Notes under the pieces: generated by a model
The model's input: the letters and a program-made list of their open reading frames with translations, nothing else
The model's database searches: none
What the model was told of the DNA's origin: nothing
Assembly: GCA_009746045.1 (NCBI GenBank)
Contig: RPFO01000015.1
Location: forward strand, 853,529-917,528
Reading direction: 5' to 3'
From: Mesostigma viride
Lineage: Eukaryota; Streptophyta; Mesostigmatophyceae; Mesostigmatales; Mesostigmataceae
DNA: 64,000 nt
Part shown: in pieces, positions 29,001-39,722 of the stretch
Numbering within the stretch: position 1 is the first letter of the stretch
Layout: every line of letters starts with the position of its first letter
Program-made: the position numbers and the translations under genes

Positions 29001-31961
29001 ATCCGGCGCCGTAATGCACGTGGAAGAGCAGGGTGTTTGTAGTGGCAGTGGTGGGCATGTTGTGTGTGTGTGTGCGTGCTTGTTGGTGTGGTCTGTATAG
29101 TGTCGTCTGTGCGTGGTTATGTGAGTGGTGCCGCTTCCCGCATGGCGTGCTTGTGTGCTTATGTGTGTGCGTGTGTGTGTGTGTGTATTGTGCGTGCGTG
29201 CACCCGTGTGTGTGTGTGTCTGTGGAGCGTTATTTTCACTCTCCAGCAATGTCCCATCTCTGTTGGCATCCGATTGAGATATGTCGGCGATGTATGCTCA
29301 CCCTCGCCACATGCATGCGTGGCGTGTTTGCCAGCGCCATGCACTTGTGACACATGTCATCACCGGATCGTCATTATGGTCTTACAAACCAGCTCACTGG
29401 GCGGTCAGATGATCATCACTGCAGTAGGCTCCTGCTTCAACCATGCGGTTGCTCTGTTCATGTGCAACGGCACCTGGTTGACTCAACCCATCCCATGCCT
29501 TTTGTTTTTCTTCTGTCATGCTCAGGTACCGCCACACATGGACACGCGCATGGACTCCCACGTTTTGATGGCCTTGTTGCCTGTTCTGTGATGGTCGATG
29601 TGGCCGTGGCTGATGCTGTGATTGTCGATGTTGCCGTGGCTGATGCTGCGATCGTCGATGTTGCCGTGGCTGATGCTGCGATTGTCCTTGTTCTTTCATG
29701 GCCCTCGTGCAGGTACCTCCACAACTGGAATACGCGCAGGCTCCCATGTGTGACATTGTTGCCGACTCTGTAATTGTGGATGCACCGATTGCTGCGGTTG
29801 TCGCGCCTGTTCCTGGTTGCAGGTACCGCCACAACATGGACACGCGCATGGGTGGCTTCCGCGCGCTCAAGGTCATCCTGCCCAAGATGGAGTCCGAGTC
29901 GCCGCAGACCAACAAGACGGGGGCGTCTGCCAACCAGGTGGGGCCGTAGAAGCATGAATACTAGTATCATATCCATATTTGGAACAGCTTGTTGCAAGAC
30001 AGGCACATCTGCCAACCAGGTGCAGGGGTGGCCTACAACATTGACCACCTGACCTTCTCGCCTTATCGCCTTATTGCCTTATCGCCTTATTGCCTTATCG
30101 CCTTATTGCCTTATCGCCTTATCGCCTTATCGCCTTATCGCCTTATCGCCTTATTGCCTTATCGCCTTATCGCCTTATCGCCTTATCGCCTTATTGCCTT
30201 ATCGCCTTATCGCCTTATCGCCTTTTCGCCCTCTTGCCTTTTCGCCTTCTGGCCTTCTGGGGTTTTCGCCTTGCTCTCGTGCCCTCGCCCTCTCGTCCTC
30301 TCGTCCTCTCACCTTCTCACCCTCTCGCCCTCTCGCCCTCTCGCCGTATCACCAACTCACCGACTCACCCAAATACCTGATCATCTAACCGCGCGAATGC
30401 TTGTTCATCTAAATGCCCAAATGCCTGTTGCCCGGCGCCCTGTGCCTTATGCCTGGTGCCTTGTGCCTTGTGCTGTTTGCCGGTATTATCCCTGCATGCC
30501 AGGGCCTGAGCGATGCTGCCCCGTACGTGGAGTGGGAGGCTCCCACGTGGGACATGCGCCCCGCGTCCAACATCCACCAGCTGGTGTCCAAGTGGCCAAA
30601 GTACAACCTTGAGCGCGACGTGAGTGGGCTTGGCGTCATCGTGTCTGTTCCCTCCCATCCCACAACCTTGAGCGCGACGTGCGTGGGCTTGGCGTCATCG
30701 TGTCTGTTCCCTCCCATCCCATTCCATCCCTGCTCCTGTCATGCGCACGAGTGCTACATGGACCTGCCCCTGGACGACACGTCTGACGCCGGTTTGCTAT
30801 ATGAACCATCTTGCTGATTATGCACACACACGCACACACAGGAGTGGGACATGGACTGCTGCCGGTGGGCAACACGTTTGACGCTGGTTGCTCGTCTCTC
30901 AACCCTGCTGTCACGTTATGTATCGTCCCCTCATGTGCGCAGGAGTGCTACATGGACTACTGCCGGTGGGCAACACATTTGTGACTAGCTGGCTTCTTTC
31001 CTAACCCTGTTGTCACGCTTTTGCTGGATGATTCGCCTTGTTCAATATGCGCACATGTGCAGGAATACTACATGGACCTGCCGGTGGACAACACGTGGCC
31101 CGCGGGCCGCCTGCGCGAGAGCTGCGCGTCCGCGTTCCAACTGGTGGAGGGCATCAACGAGAGCGTGCTGATGCTGTTCGGGCGCGTGTCCAAGGACGTG
31201 TTCGTGATGGACTTCACGTGAGTGCGCTGCGTGCACTAGATATGGTGCGAGTGGACCACCTTGTCCTTGGGTCACGTGGGTATCATGTGTCCCAAACTAG
31301 AAAAGGTAAAGAGGATTTTTCCTTGACAGCACGCACGCATCGATCCCGTAAAACTAGCGCCAGGTGCGAGGGTGGAAGGCATCCACGAGAGTGCGCGCAT
31401 GCCGTTTGGGCGCGTGTCCAAGAATGTGTTTGGGATGGACTTTACGTGGGTGCTTGAAGCATGCATGTGCGCGCTAGGTAATCACATGACTGCTGGCATA
31501 TGCATGCATGCATGAATTAGTCAATAGGAGCATTGGTGTCATGGGTTTCAGGGATGAGGAATCTGTGATTCGTCGTCACGGATTTAATGTGGGTTCTGCG
31601 TGTGGTAGTGGGTAGCATCACTAAGGCATTAGGCGGCGGTCGTCCCACCACATCCCACGCACATTCCTGCAAAATACGGGTTCGAGAAACATCACAGACA
31701 AGCCAAGAAGGCGACCTCATTCTTAAACAACATGTCACAATCCAACCCCCTGCCAGGCCTAGCTATCAGGCAATATTTTCATGGTGGCCACATTCTTGGC
31801 TCAGTCTACGGACTCCTGGTCACAAGCCACCCGCGCCACCCATGCTTGTATGTGCCTGCGCTCTCTCTCCTGCGCACACCTGCAGGTACCCGCTCTCCGC
31901 CTCGCAAGCCTTCTGCCTGGCATTGAGTGCCATGGACTCCAAGTGGTGCTACGTCTTCTAG
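26031..31961 (+). CDS. Tubby-like protein, seven exons (about 493 aa)
   Basis: Tubby proteins bind phosphoinositides with a C-terminal barrel domain and act in membrane signalling and ciliary cargo transport. Exons by GT-AG rule and phase: 26031-26822, 27901-28072, 28978-29032, 29823-29937, 30503-30619, 31063-31217, 31886-31961. All phases agree and the total is 1482 nt including TAG. The first ~235 residues are Ser/Gly-rich and probably disordered; no F-box was seen, unlike many plant Tubby proteins. The Tub domain runs from about residue 240 (VVLCYITRS) through SNFSGTRFTLFEN, GFRALKVILPKM, LFGRVSKDVFVMDF and YPLSASQAFCLALSAMDSK to the C-terminus, which is standard. The 55-nt third exon is the least certain. 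Start ATG 26031 sits in ACAATGGCG. TGTAA at 32014 may end the transcript. Confidence 0.9.
26823..27900 (+). other. Tubby intron 1 with simple repeats
   Basis: The intron starts GTGAGG and ends CCAG. It holds three tandem copies of CACATGTCTGTCACC (about 27700-27775), a roughly 31-bp direct repeat around TTTCCTGGTCCTTTCCCTCC (about 27523-27587), and CTCCCTC units before the acceptor. No gene is seen inside. Confidence 0.75.
29526..29822 (+). repeat. Diverged copies of the start of Tubby exon 4, plus 30-bp tandem repeat
   Basis: The acceptor and first ~29 bases of the exon at 29823 occur twice upstream: at 29526 (GTACCGCCACACATGGACAC, one base short of the exon) and at 29713 (GTACCTCCACAACTGG, more diverged). 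Both follow an AG. Between them lie at least three 30-bp units (about 29592-29690) ending GTTGCCGTGGC. Only the last copy continues into an open Tub-domain exon. Confidence 0.8.
29938..30502 (+). repeat. Tubby intron 4 with octamer array and exon-end copy
   Basis: The end of the preceding exon plus its donor (TCTGCCAACCAGGTG) is repeated at about 30008-30022. Positions about 30057-30235 are a tandem array of the octamer GCCTTATC/GCCTTATT (about 20 units), followed by CCTCTCGCC-like units to about 30350. The array gives long open frames in several phases that are not genes. Confidence 0.85.
30603..30720 (+). repeat. 59-bp tandem duplication across the exon 5 donor site
   Basis: The last 17 bases of the exon, its donor and 40 bases of intron (30603-30661) are repeated at 30662-30720 with essentially one change, GTGAGT to GTGCGT at the donor. 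Either donor could be tried by the spliceosome; only the first keeps the Tub sequence as expected. Confidence 0.85.
30749..31062 (+). repeat. Three diverged copies of the start of Tubby exon 6
   Basis: The functional exon begins GAATACTACATGGACCTGCC at 31063. Related starts lie at 30749 (GAGTGCTACATGGACCTGCC), about 30843 (GAGTGGGACATGGACTGCTG) and 30943 (GAGTGCTACATGGACTACTG), the last two preceded by CAG. Spacings are 94, 100 and 120 bp. Only the last unit stays open through the exon. Confidence 0.8.
31368..31452 (+). repeat. Diverged copy of the end of Tubby exon 6 in intron 6
   Basis: About 85 bp repeat the second half of the exon with its donor: GGGCGCGTGTCCAAGAATGT here against GGGCGCGTGTCCAAGGACGT in the exon at 31179-31198. 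The copy has lost the reading frame. Confidence 0.8.
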
Positions 31962-33062
31962 GACAAATCTAAGGGGGGTCAGCATTAAAATAGTGGGCAT
32001 GCGACCGTGCGATTGTAAGCCACGAGTTGTCGACAGTGCCAGTGGCATCCGCAGCGACTCTTTGGGATAAAAAGAGGCGGTGAAGGAAGGCATTCATGAA
32101 GGCTTGGCGCAACGGCATTAGTTCTATCGGTTGCGCAGCACAATGGGCTGTCTGTCGCAGTTGCGACGGTGAAGGTTTGCACAGGCATCATGCCACATTG
32201 ACGGTGGCGCGCTCTGGGTCGGTGCTCCCTTTGGCTCACTTGAGCATAATTGTATCAGATGGCGCGCCTGTTTGTGCACAACTCAAGAGTAAGCGTGCTG
32301 AACGCTCCACCTGTTTGTGCACAATTCAAGAGAAGGTGTGCTGAATGGCCCCGCCTGTTTGTTGCCATGCGCTGGTGTGCACCCGGGCGAGTTGGAACCG
32401 TCACGCCGGCTTGATGTTCTCCGACGAACGGGTTTGAAAAGGCCGCTGGTTACGCACTTTACAGCACGTGTGGCTATGTGCCCTTCAGTCACGGCTTTTC
32501 CGTGAAGACATACTCCGTACTTCCCATGGTCCGAGTCATCGCATCGTGAGACCTGCCTTGCCTGTCGCATCACCTCTTCACGTGTCATCGCTGCGAGTGA
32601 CAGGCATCCACAGCGGTGGCCACCCAAGCGAGCATGCCCCTGGAGGCATGCCATCCTGTGGTGCAGGAAATGGGTTCCAAGGGGGCCTGCTTTGGTGTCA
32701 ATAGGCGGCAGCTGGAGCTTGAGAAAAAATGAAATCATGTGGAGTGAGATTGGCAATGAAGGGGTTGCTTGACCAGCATTTGCTGTTGCGCACATGCAGG
32801 ATTCAAGTCCAGGGTTCCCTGTAGGACTTGCCTGTGGAAGCTGATCAGGTATAAGTACTCAAGCGCGCACATGCCGTTGGTCATCCATGGCGGGCAACTG
32901 CTGGCCAAAGATGCACAGGAGTCAGCCCTGTTCCTGGAGCTGCGTCTTTGGCCAGTTGCACTTGGTTAGTTTCTAGCGACGAAGTGTGGTTGCACCACTG
33001 TATCCCAGCATGCTGCTTGGACAGAGCTACTTGGTTTACTGTATATATTGCTATCTTGATGA
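31962..33062. other. Intergenic after the Tubby gene
   Basis: TGTAA at 32014-32018 is a likely poly(A) signal of the Tubby gene. A direct repeat of about 43 bp, containing CCTGTTTGTGCACAA, lies at about 32266-32351. No other gene or RNA could be supported. Confidence 0.5.
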
Positions 33063-34073
33063 TAATTAATAAATTAATTAATTAATTAGACTCGTGCTCC
33101 CGTTGGGGAGTCACGGAGCATTAACCCCGATGGATGGATGGATGGGTGCAAACAGTCCTACCGGTCTAATCTGTCTACATCAGCTACCTACAACATCTAT
33201 CTAAACAACATCACTTACTACATCTAACTAAACAACATCACGCTACCCTAGGGGAGCTGTCTGGCGTGCCTCCCGCGGGTTTGCACACGCGGGCGCTTCC
33301 CCACGGGATCGGGGGTTCGTTGTCCTCTACGACCTGGGCCCACTTGGCCTTGTCCATCATCTTCTTCCAAATCACGGAGAGGCCTAGGCCCCCCATGTCC
33401 TCTACTAGCTGTTCTTTGAAGGTGCGGGCCTTGCGGCGTCTAACATCACGGGGCCCGGCCCACGTCAGGAGGTGCCGGCCAGGCTGAGCTGGTCGCAGTC
33501 CCGCGGGGGGGCCACGTGAAGTGTCTACCTGGTTGGTGCGAGCTAGGTGCCCTACGAGCTGCAGGCGCCGCTGCTTAATGGTGCTGGTGATATATGGCAT
33601 GCCAAGGTAAAGGTCCTCATTGCGGACATGAGCAACATATCCTACTCTGAAAATGGATCGCAGCATGTTGGTGACCGCACCGTCCAGCTTGCGGGCCAGG
33701 TCGGCGGTGAGGGTCCACGTCTCGGCCCCATACGTAAGAACAGGAAGGACGAGGACCTCAAACAGGTCCTGTTTCTCGATCTTGCCAAGGGGCTTGCGCC
33801 ACAGGGCCCGGTAATGGCGTAAAGCGTGCCAGGCGAGGGAGATGCGGTGGTCCACATCAGCCTCGCGGCTGGGAAGCAGGCTGCCCAGCAGCTTGACGCG
33901 GTCCCGATACAGGACTCGAGAGCCGTCTAGGAGATAGAGGGGTGGTGGTGGGTGGGTGAGCCCAATCGCCAGGGCCTCTGTCTTCTTGCTGACCTCAAGC
34001 CCCACTGCACGGGCCTCGATAGCCAAGCAGTCAAGCCATGTCTGCACGTGCCCAGTGTCCTCGAAGAGGGTGG
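33063..34073 (-). pseudogene. LINE reverse transcriptase 3' part, cut by an LTR
   Basis: The minus-strand frame (to stop near 33238) carries the part of an L1-like RT downstream of the YADD box: TTLFEDTGHVQTWLDCL, KLLGSLLP, VLTYGAETW, RRLQLVGHLARTNQVDT, and a tail ending before an AATT-rich stretch at 33063-33088. It matches the copies at 42262-43475 and 57411-58449. It breaks off exactly at 34073, where an LTR of another element begins, inside the codons just after the catalytic YADD. Without the fingers and palm it is inactive. Confidence 0.85.
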
Positions 34074-34802
34074 TGTAACGACAAAAATTTATCATCAGCA
34101 TCATCCATAGTCCAAATATGAAAGATCTTTTACCTGGGTAGCTTTCTTGAGTCACAGATCTTCAAGTATCTGAGCAACGTTGAGATGGAGATTCCACAGC
34201 ACGTGATTTAGGTAACCACAACCCTTGTAGACACAAGGACAAGCTTGTGCCTAGACGACCTCTGTGGAACTGAAGGTAGTCTAGTGTCAAAGGGCTCTTA
34301 TGAATGGACAACAAAGACAAACTTTATTATACCATGATGGATCAAAACCAACGTGTCAACAATGGCGACCCCACGTCCTTGATATCGACGTGCTTGTAGA
34401 GCATGCCTCAACCTTAGCCAGAACCTTAGGTAGAGAAGAACCAATCAGAATCATGGAATTCTAAACAAGATCTTCGCATCCATCCTAGCCACACAAAACA
34501 GAACAATCACTACAACAGCCTGGCAGAATCTATACATGAGATCCTGAATCTGTAGTAAGCACAGAAGTCCCAAAGGAGCATTTAAGACTTGATAGTACCG
34601 ACCAACAAACTACAACCCCACGTGGATCAGGCCACGACCAATTAGGGCTTCTACCAGTCGGTTGATAAAGCACAAGCTCCAAGTACCACCGACCGTCTTA
34701 GAAATCTCATAACTTTCTCAATACTGATCCAAAAGTCCTCGAATAAAAGCCAAACATTCACAAAACAAAGATGTAACAACAAAATCATTTTTGCTTGTTA
34801 CA
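34074..34802 (-). repeat. 3' LTR of a minus-strand LTR element (probably the gypsy remnant)
   Basis: The repeat has perfect 6-bp inverted ends (TGTAAC...GTTACA), and on its element-internal side (34803-34817) a purine tract is read on the minus strand (CTTGAGGGGGAGA), as expected for a 3' LTR. It interrupts the LINE at 33063-34073. The second LTR is not in sight, so the assignment to the chromodomain element further right is inferred from strand and order. Confidence 0.75.
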
Positions 34803-36399
34803 TATCTCCCCCTCAAGACTGGAACCACCAGAACAAGAACAAATTTCCAAAAAAATCAACTAACTCTTTAAGGAGAAGTGACACTGAACAGAAATCCACC
34901 ATCTCTTGGGAAAAGCAGATGGGTTTTTACATCCCTGAAGCCAGGGCCTCCTATCTCATAATAAACATCTAGTCACAGGTACTTAGAGAAGACAAGTCAC
35001 TTCCTTATCTACTACATATAAAACCAGATAAACACAGCAATACTGGAAGTCATCCCCGTCAACATTCTGGAATTCTGGAAATCTGGACTGGAACATCAGA
35101 ACTGGAATGGAGCCCCCCCCATCATCCATCCTGGAATCCCCCCCTCACACCACAATCCAAAGCCCTTTCCTTGCTCCCCCATTAGCTCCCCCCCCCCTTC
35201 CTTCTCAGCCCTGTTCCTCACAGGCTATACCAATCCCCATTCTGGCCATCCTTGCCCTTGGGTCCAAACATGGGAAACTGCTCCACCATGTGGGCCAACT
35301 CTGGCCAGTTCCTGCTGACCTGCAGCACCATGCAAGTGTCAGAAGCCCCTGCTACCATCTGGGCAGCATAGCAATTAAAGGCATGTCCCTGGATACTGAG
35401 GAGAGGGTTACCTCAGACTCTCAGGGTCCATCACCCACGTAGAGGACGTCTTCAATGTGTCTGCACACCCATGATCTGTACGCCCACCAGAACTGCAGAA
35501 AGGCCTTGACCACAGACCCGACTAAGCACCTATCAGAGGTATACTAGCACCCTCAGTGGCGTCAGACGGACCTTGACTTCCACGGTGTACTTGGGCAACC
35601 GTGGACTGCAGAATAGGTTAGATGTCTCCAAGGGAAAACATCCCCTGACAGAGCTGGAAGGAGAAGGAGCCAAATCAAAGTCACCCTGCTGGACTGAAAA
35701 CTCCAACAGCTCCATGTAGGAAGCCTCTCCCATACTCACTGGCTGAAACTGAGTGAAGGCCTCCTTCAACTGAAGGCCTCAGGCAAGGCTGCCATCATGT
35801 CCTGCCCCTCAGCAGGCCTCATGTCAATCTCAGGTCCTGGTGACAATGCAAACATCCTGTGTAGCAGATGAGCCACAAAAGGGGAGCCAATCTCATACAA
35901 GCTGGTGTGCAACTGAGATAAGACCTCCTGCACAAAGCCCTCAGAGCTCACCTCCCCCACCTGCCTGTTGAGTGCAGCCAACGCCTTGGCCAAGGTGACT
36001 TCTCGCAGTGGTCACAGGGACCCGTGCACTTCCTATGATCCACATAGGCCACCACATTCTTGACAGGTACCACGTGACGAGGAATCTGAATAATGGGTGT
36101 GCTGCTGGAGCTGAGAAGCATGCTGGAACAACCCCCCACCTGGGGCTGAGACAGGGACAACCCCTGAAGAATCTCATGCAACTTGTCCTGCTTGGAGATC
36201 ACAGCATGCAAGAGCTTGTTAATGGTATCCATCTGTTGACCCCTCCTAAGGTCACGCCTGACAATATTGTCAAACAAGGACTCCACATAGCCCATGAGGG
36301 TGGAGGCCTCTGGATGCATACCCGTGGCACCTCCCTCCGTGGTGGGTCCCAAAGCCAGGTTGGTGTAAAGAGGCTCCTCCTCCATCTGGAACCACAACA
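34803..36399 (-). pseudogene. Internal LTR-element DNA with a broken unrecognised ORF
   Basis: On the minus strand three linked frames (36403-35948, 35993-35766, 35769-35533) read as one damaged protein. It starts near MEEEPLYTNLALGPTTEGG, has a helical segment (YVESLFDNIVRRDLRRGQQM), a Cys-rich HRKCTGPCDHCEK and a second helical region (EVLSQLHTSLYEIG). I do not recognise it. It sits between the presumed end of pol and the 3' LTR, an unusual place for gag and the usual place for an extra ORF. At least one frameshift and one stop divide it. Positions 34820-35530 show no frame, only Pro-rich low complexity on the plus strand. Confidence 0.45.
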
Positions 36400-36540
36400 G
36401 CATGAGTTGGTGGCCTAGAGTTTGCTCAGTTGGCCAAGAGTTTGCTCACTTGGGTGCCAAACTCACAAAGTAACGTAAAATCAACGAAATAACTACATAC
36501 AATTAGCCTTTTGGCCTAGCCCATTCAATTATTCCGTCAA

Positions 36541-36567
36541 ACCCCGCCCCCCCCCCCCCCCCCCCTT
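36541..36567. repeat. Poly-C run
   Basis: A run of about 22 C residues follows CGCCCC; its length is likely uncertain in any assembly. Confidence 0.8.
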
Positions 36568-36796
36568 ATTCCCGCTGGTCTAGTACAAAAGCCTGAATTC
36601 CTGGCTGCCTGAGCTTGGGAGGCAGCCTTTGATTGTAAACAAATGCCATGCCAGTTGTAACAACTCCTTGGAATAATTTCAGTGAAACAAGTAATAATTC
36701 ATGCAAGCTCACACCATTTGCAGCTGAGTCATGATACATATTGTAAGCACTTAATTGGTAATGCCATTCTTAATTTTCCTTTGATTTGCAGTTTGC

Positions 36797-37240
<444 letters not shown>

Positions 37241-37261
37241 TGCCATCTGTGCCCATGCTAT

Positions 37262-39275
37262 TCATGCCCTGCATGCCAAACATGCCCATGTTGCACCCTG
37301 CGTGCCAGTGCAGCCCATGCCCTTGCCCTCGCTACCCTTGCCCTTGCCCATGATGTCGTCGCCCATGCCACCAAGTGAGTCTTCTGATTTAGGCTTTTTT
37401 GTAGGCTTGGATTCTGTCTCTGTGTTCGTAAGATCCACGAATGCTTTTCTATCCTTGCGGGAATGCTTGCAGTTGGCAGTTCCGGTGTGAGTGAAGCACG
37501 CTTGGCAGGCGATTCTGGCACGAGGGATGCACGCCTGTGGGCAGCCGGCTTTCCTGGCGTGAGTGATGCACGCCTGGCAGCTGGAGATGCTGGCACGGGT
37601 GATGCCAGCTTGGGCACCTTTGCAGGGCGAGAAGACTGCCATCGCGGTGCCTCATCGAAAGGAAAAGGGGCTGAATCATTGCCCACACGGCAGAACGCAG
37701 CCGGATACTTGGAGAACTGCTGCACATCAAGCGTGGCCAAGAGACCTTCACCATTTGCCAAGGTGGCATCCCTAGCTGGCCCAGGTGGCATCGCGTAGGG
37801 CTTGCCGTTTACGTCAAGAGCTTGGGTGAAAGGCATGCCTTTGCCATCAAGGGGAGCTTGACAAACACAAAAGGGCTCAATCCATCAATGATGGGGCGCT
37901 GACTCGAGCGATGCTTAAGGTTCTTCAGGTTGGAGACTGTGGTTTTGGCCATGAAGAAGCCTGCACCTTCAACCACTGAAACGACTACGTATGTCGCTTG
38001 GGGTCGTGCACTTGCAAAGATGGAGCCGCGCTCGATGGTAGGTGCTGTCCCAGAACAATCCCGGTTGATGTCAGCTGAACGCAGCAGTGTATCACCCGCA
38101 GCCACTCCCTGGCCACTGCCATGGGCATGTTGATGGCCATGTTCATTGCCCTTGGCATCGCCGTGGGCATGGCCATGGTCACTGGCATCGGCATCGGTTT
38201 GACCATCAACGTGATCGCCGCCACCATCGACCTTGGTGTCGGCATCTCTGTCGCCTTGTTCAAATCCGGCACATCCCTGTAACAAGTAACGCGTTCCGGC
38301 AGCACCAATGAATGATTGCACATAATGCATGAATGCACATACGTCATGCACATATAAACATGCAGCAACAAAGAAACATTTCGAAAGCTGCCCCCCGCAA
38401 TTTACAAATTTGCAAACAGCCACTAACTAAAGTCGCCACGATGTCGTGATTTCATACTATGCCGTTCTTTACCTGATTTCTCGTTTCATGGGACGTATCG
38501 GATGCCTTCCCATCTTGCTGCTGATTTGCGACGCCATCGGCATCACCATCGCCGTCGCTATCCCCATCGCTATCACCGTCGCCATCACCATCGCACTTGG
38601 CATAGACATCGCCGTCACCTCCCTCATCTCCAGCACATCCCTGTGCAAACCGCGTGGTGGCAGCACCGCAGAGATTGAAGTGCAAAAAGGAATCACTAAC
38701 TGAAGGATGCTGCGCTAAAGAAACCTGCGAGTTCCCGCGAATGCATGACCGCTATATACCGCAAAACGAAAGTCCGCAGCAGGCAGCCTGTCCTGATTTC
38801 AAAAATACTTCGCCCTGTACCTGCTTTCTGGTGCCCTTGAATACATTGGTCGCCGTCCCGGCTTGCTCCTTAGTTGTCATGGGCTTCATTTGCCCACTTA
38901 AAACGGCACGGTCCAGTTCGTCAAGGTCAGTTCCTTCCAATCTGGCCATGTCCCCAGCTAGAAGGGCCTATCCTCAGCCTCCTCAGCATCTTCTTCCCCA
39001 TCAGAGTGGGCTTCTTTGTCATTAGCAGCCCTCTTGTCGATTCCTTTCGCGTTATCAAGCTGATTGCCCAGGTCATCCGGAGGACTTTCCTGGACCTTCG
39101 TATCGCCGCAGCATTCCTTGCACAGAATTGTCTGTCCAAAACCCTCTTCTCCCACGCCGACGCCACAAAAAACATGCATCCACTTGCCGCACGTGCACTT
39201 GTGGACTGGGCCAACCATGTTTTTGCAACCACCCCCGCATAATTGCATGGTTTTGGTGCCCATTGTGGCAGCCAT
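37262..39275 (-). pseudogene. Unrecognised zinc-finger-like gene, frameshifted
   Basis: The minus-strand pieces look like one gene. A first frame (39275-38958) begins MAATMGTKTMQLC and holds a Cys/His cluster, CGGGC...CTCGKWMHVFCG...CKECC, that suggests a small zinc-binding fold. Next is MARLEGTDLDELDRAVL (38949-38821, donor CAGGTACAG). Two related exons follow, 38640-38473 and 38276 onwards, both starting GCAG(D/F)E and full of Asp/Gly/His repeats. A longer part reads TTVSNLKNL...GKGMPFTQALDVNGKPY, with RASLTP repeats at its end. Single-base frame breaks occur near 38950, 37848 and 37490. Function is unknown; the setting inside inverted repeats suggests a transposon gene. Confidence 0.35.
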
Positions 39276-39484
39276 TTCCGCTTGTTCTCACCCACCGAGC
39301 TCACCTTAAAACGTGTTCAACAGTTGCTTTCACCTGCATGTTTGAATTCGAAGTGCAGTGCAGTCCGTTAAACCCAAAATGCCGAGCAGTCGAGCACGCA
39401 TAAAATGCCTCGCTACTACGGTAGTTGCGACTGATGCGCGGCTGTTCAGAAAAAAATGCCTACAGTCTAAATTTTCTCAGGACT

Positions 39485-39568
39485 AGATCTGAACAAAAAA
39501 TGCCTAGGCTAAAGTTTTTCAGGACTAGATCTGAAAAAGTTTAGCCTAGGCATTTTTTGTTCAGATCT
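39485..39568. repeat. Perfect 29-bp inverted repeat (hairpin) and related GCCTAGGC units
   Basis: Arms 39485-39513 and 39540-39568 pair without mismatch around a 26-nt loop. The arms contain ATGCCTAGGCT. Further TGCCTAGGCA-like units lie on both sides, from about 39450 to 39625, making a cluster of alternating inverted copies. It lies inside the putative TIR element near its right end. Confidence 0.85.
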
Positions 39569-39722
39569 ACTCCTGAAAAAATTTAGCCTAGGCGAATCCA
39601 AAAGTGCCTAGGCATTTTTCGATTTGCCGTAGTTCCTGAACAAGCCGCGCGTTGCGCGCCGAAAGTTTGCTCACTTGAAATGCTTGGCCAACTGAGCAAA
39701 CTTGCGGCCACCAACTCCATGC

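Noticed and set aside
28978-29032. Reading this small exon in the frame giving GAVMHVEEQ, which looks like a Tub motif
   Set aside because: The phase does not fit the neighbouring exons, whereas the other frame joins both sides exactly.
29989-30612. Plus-strand frames reading IALSPYRL repeats
   Set aside because: Produced by the GCCTTATC/GCCTTATT octamer array inside a Tubby intron.
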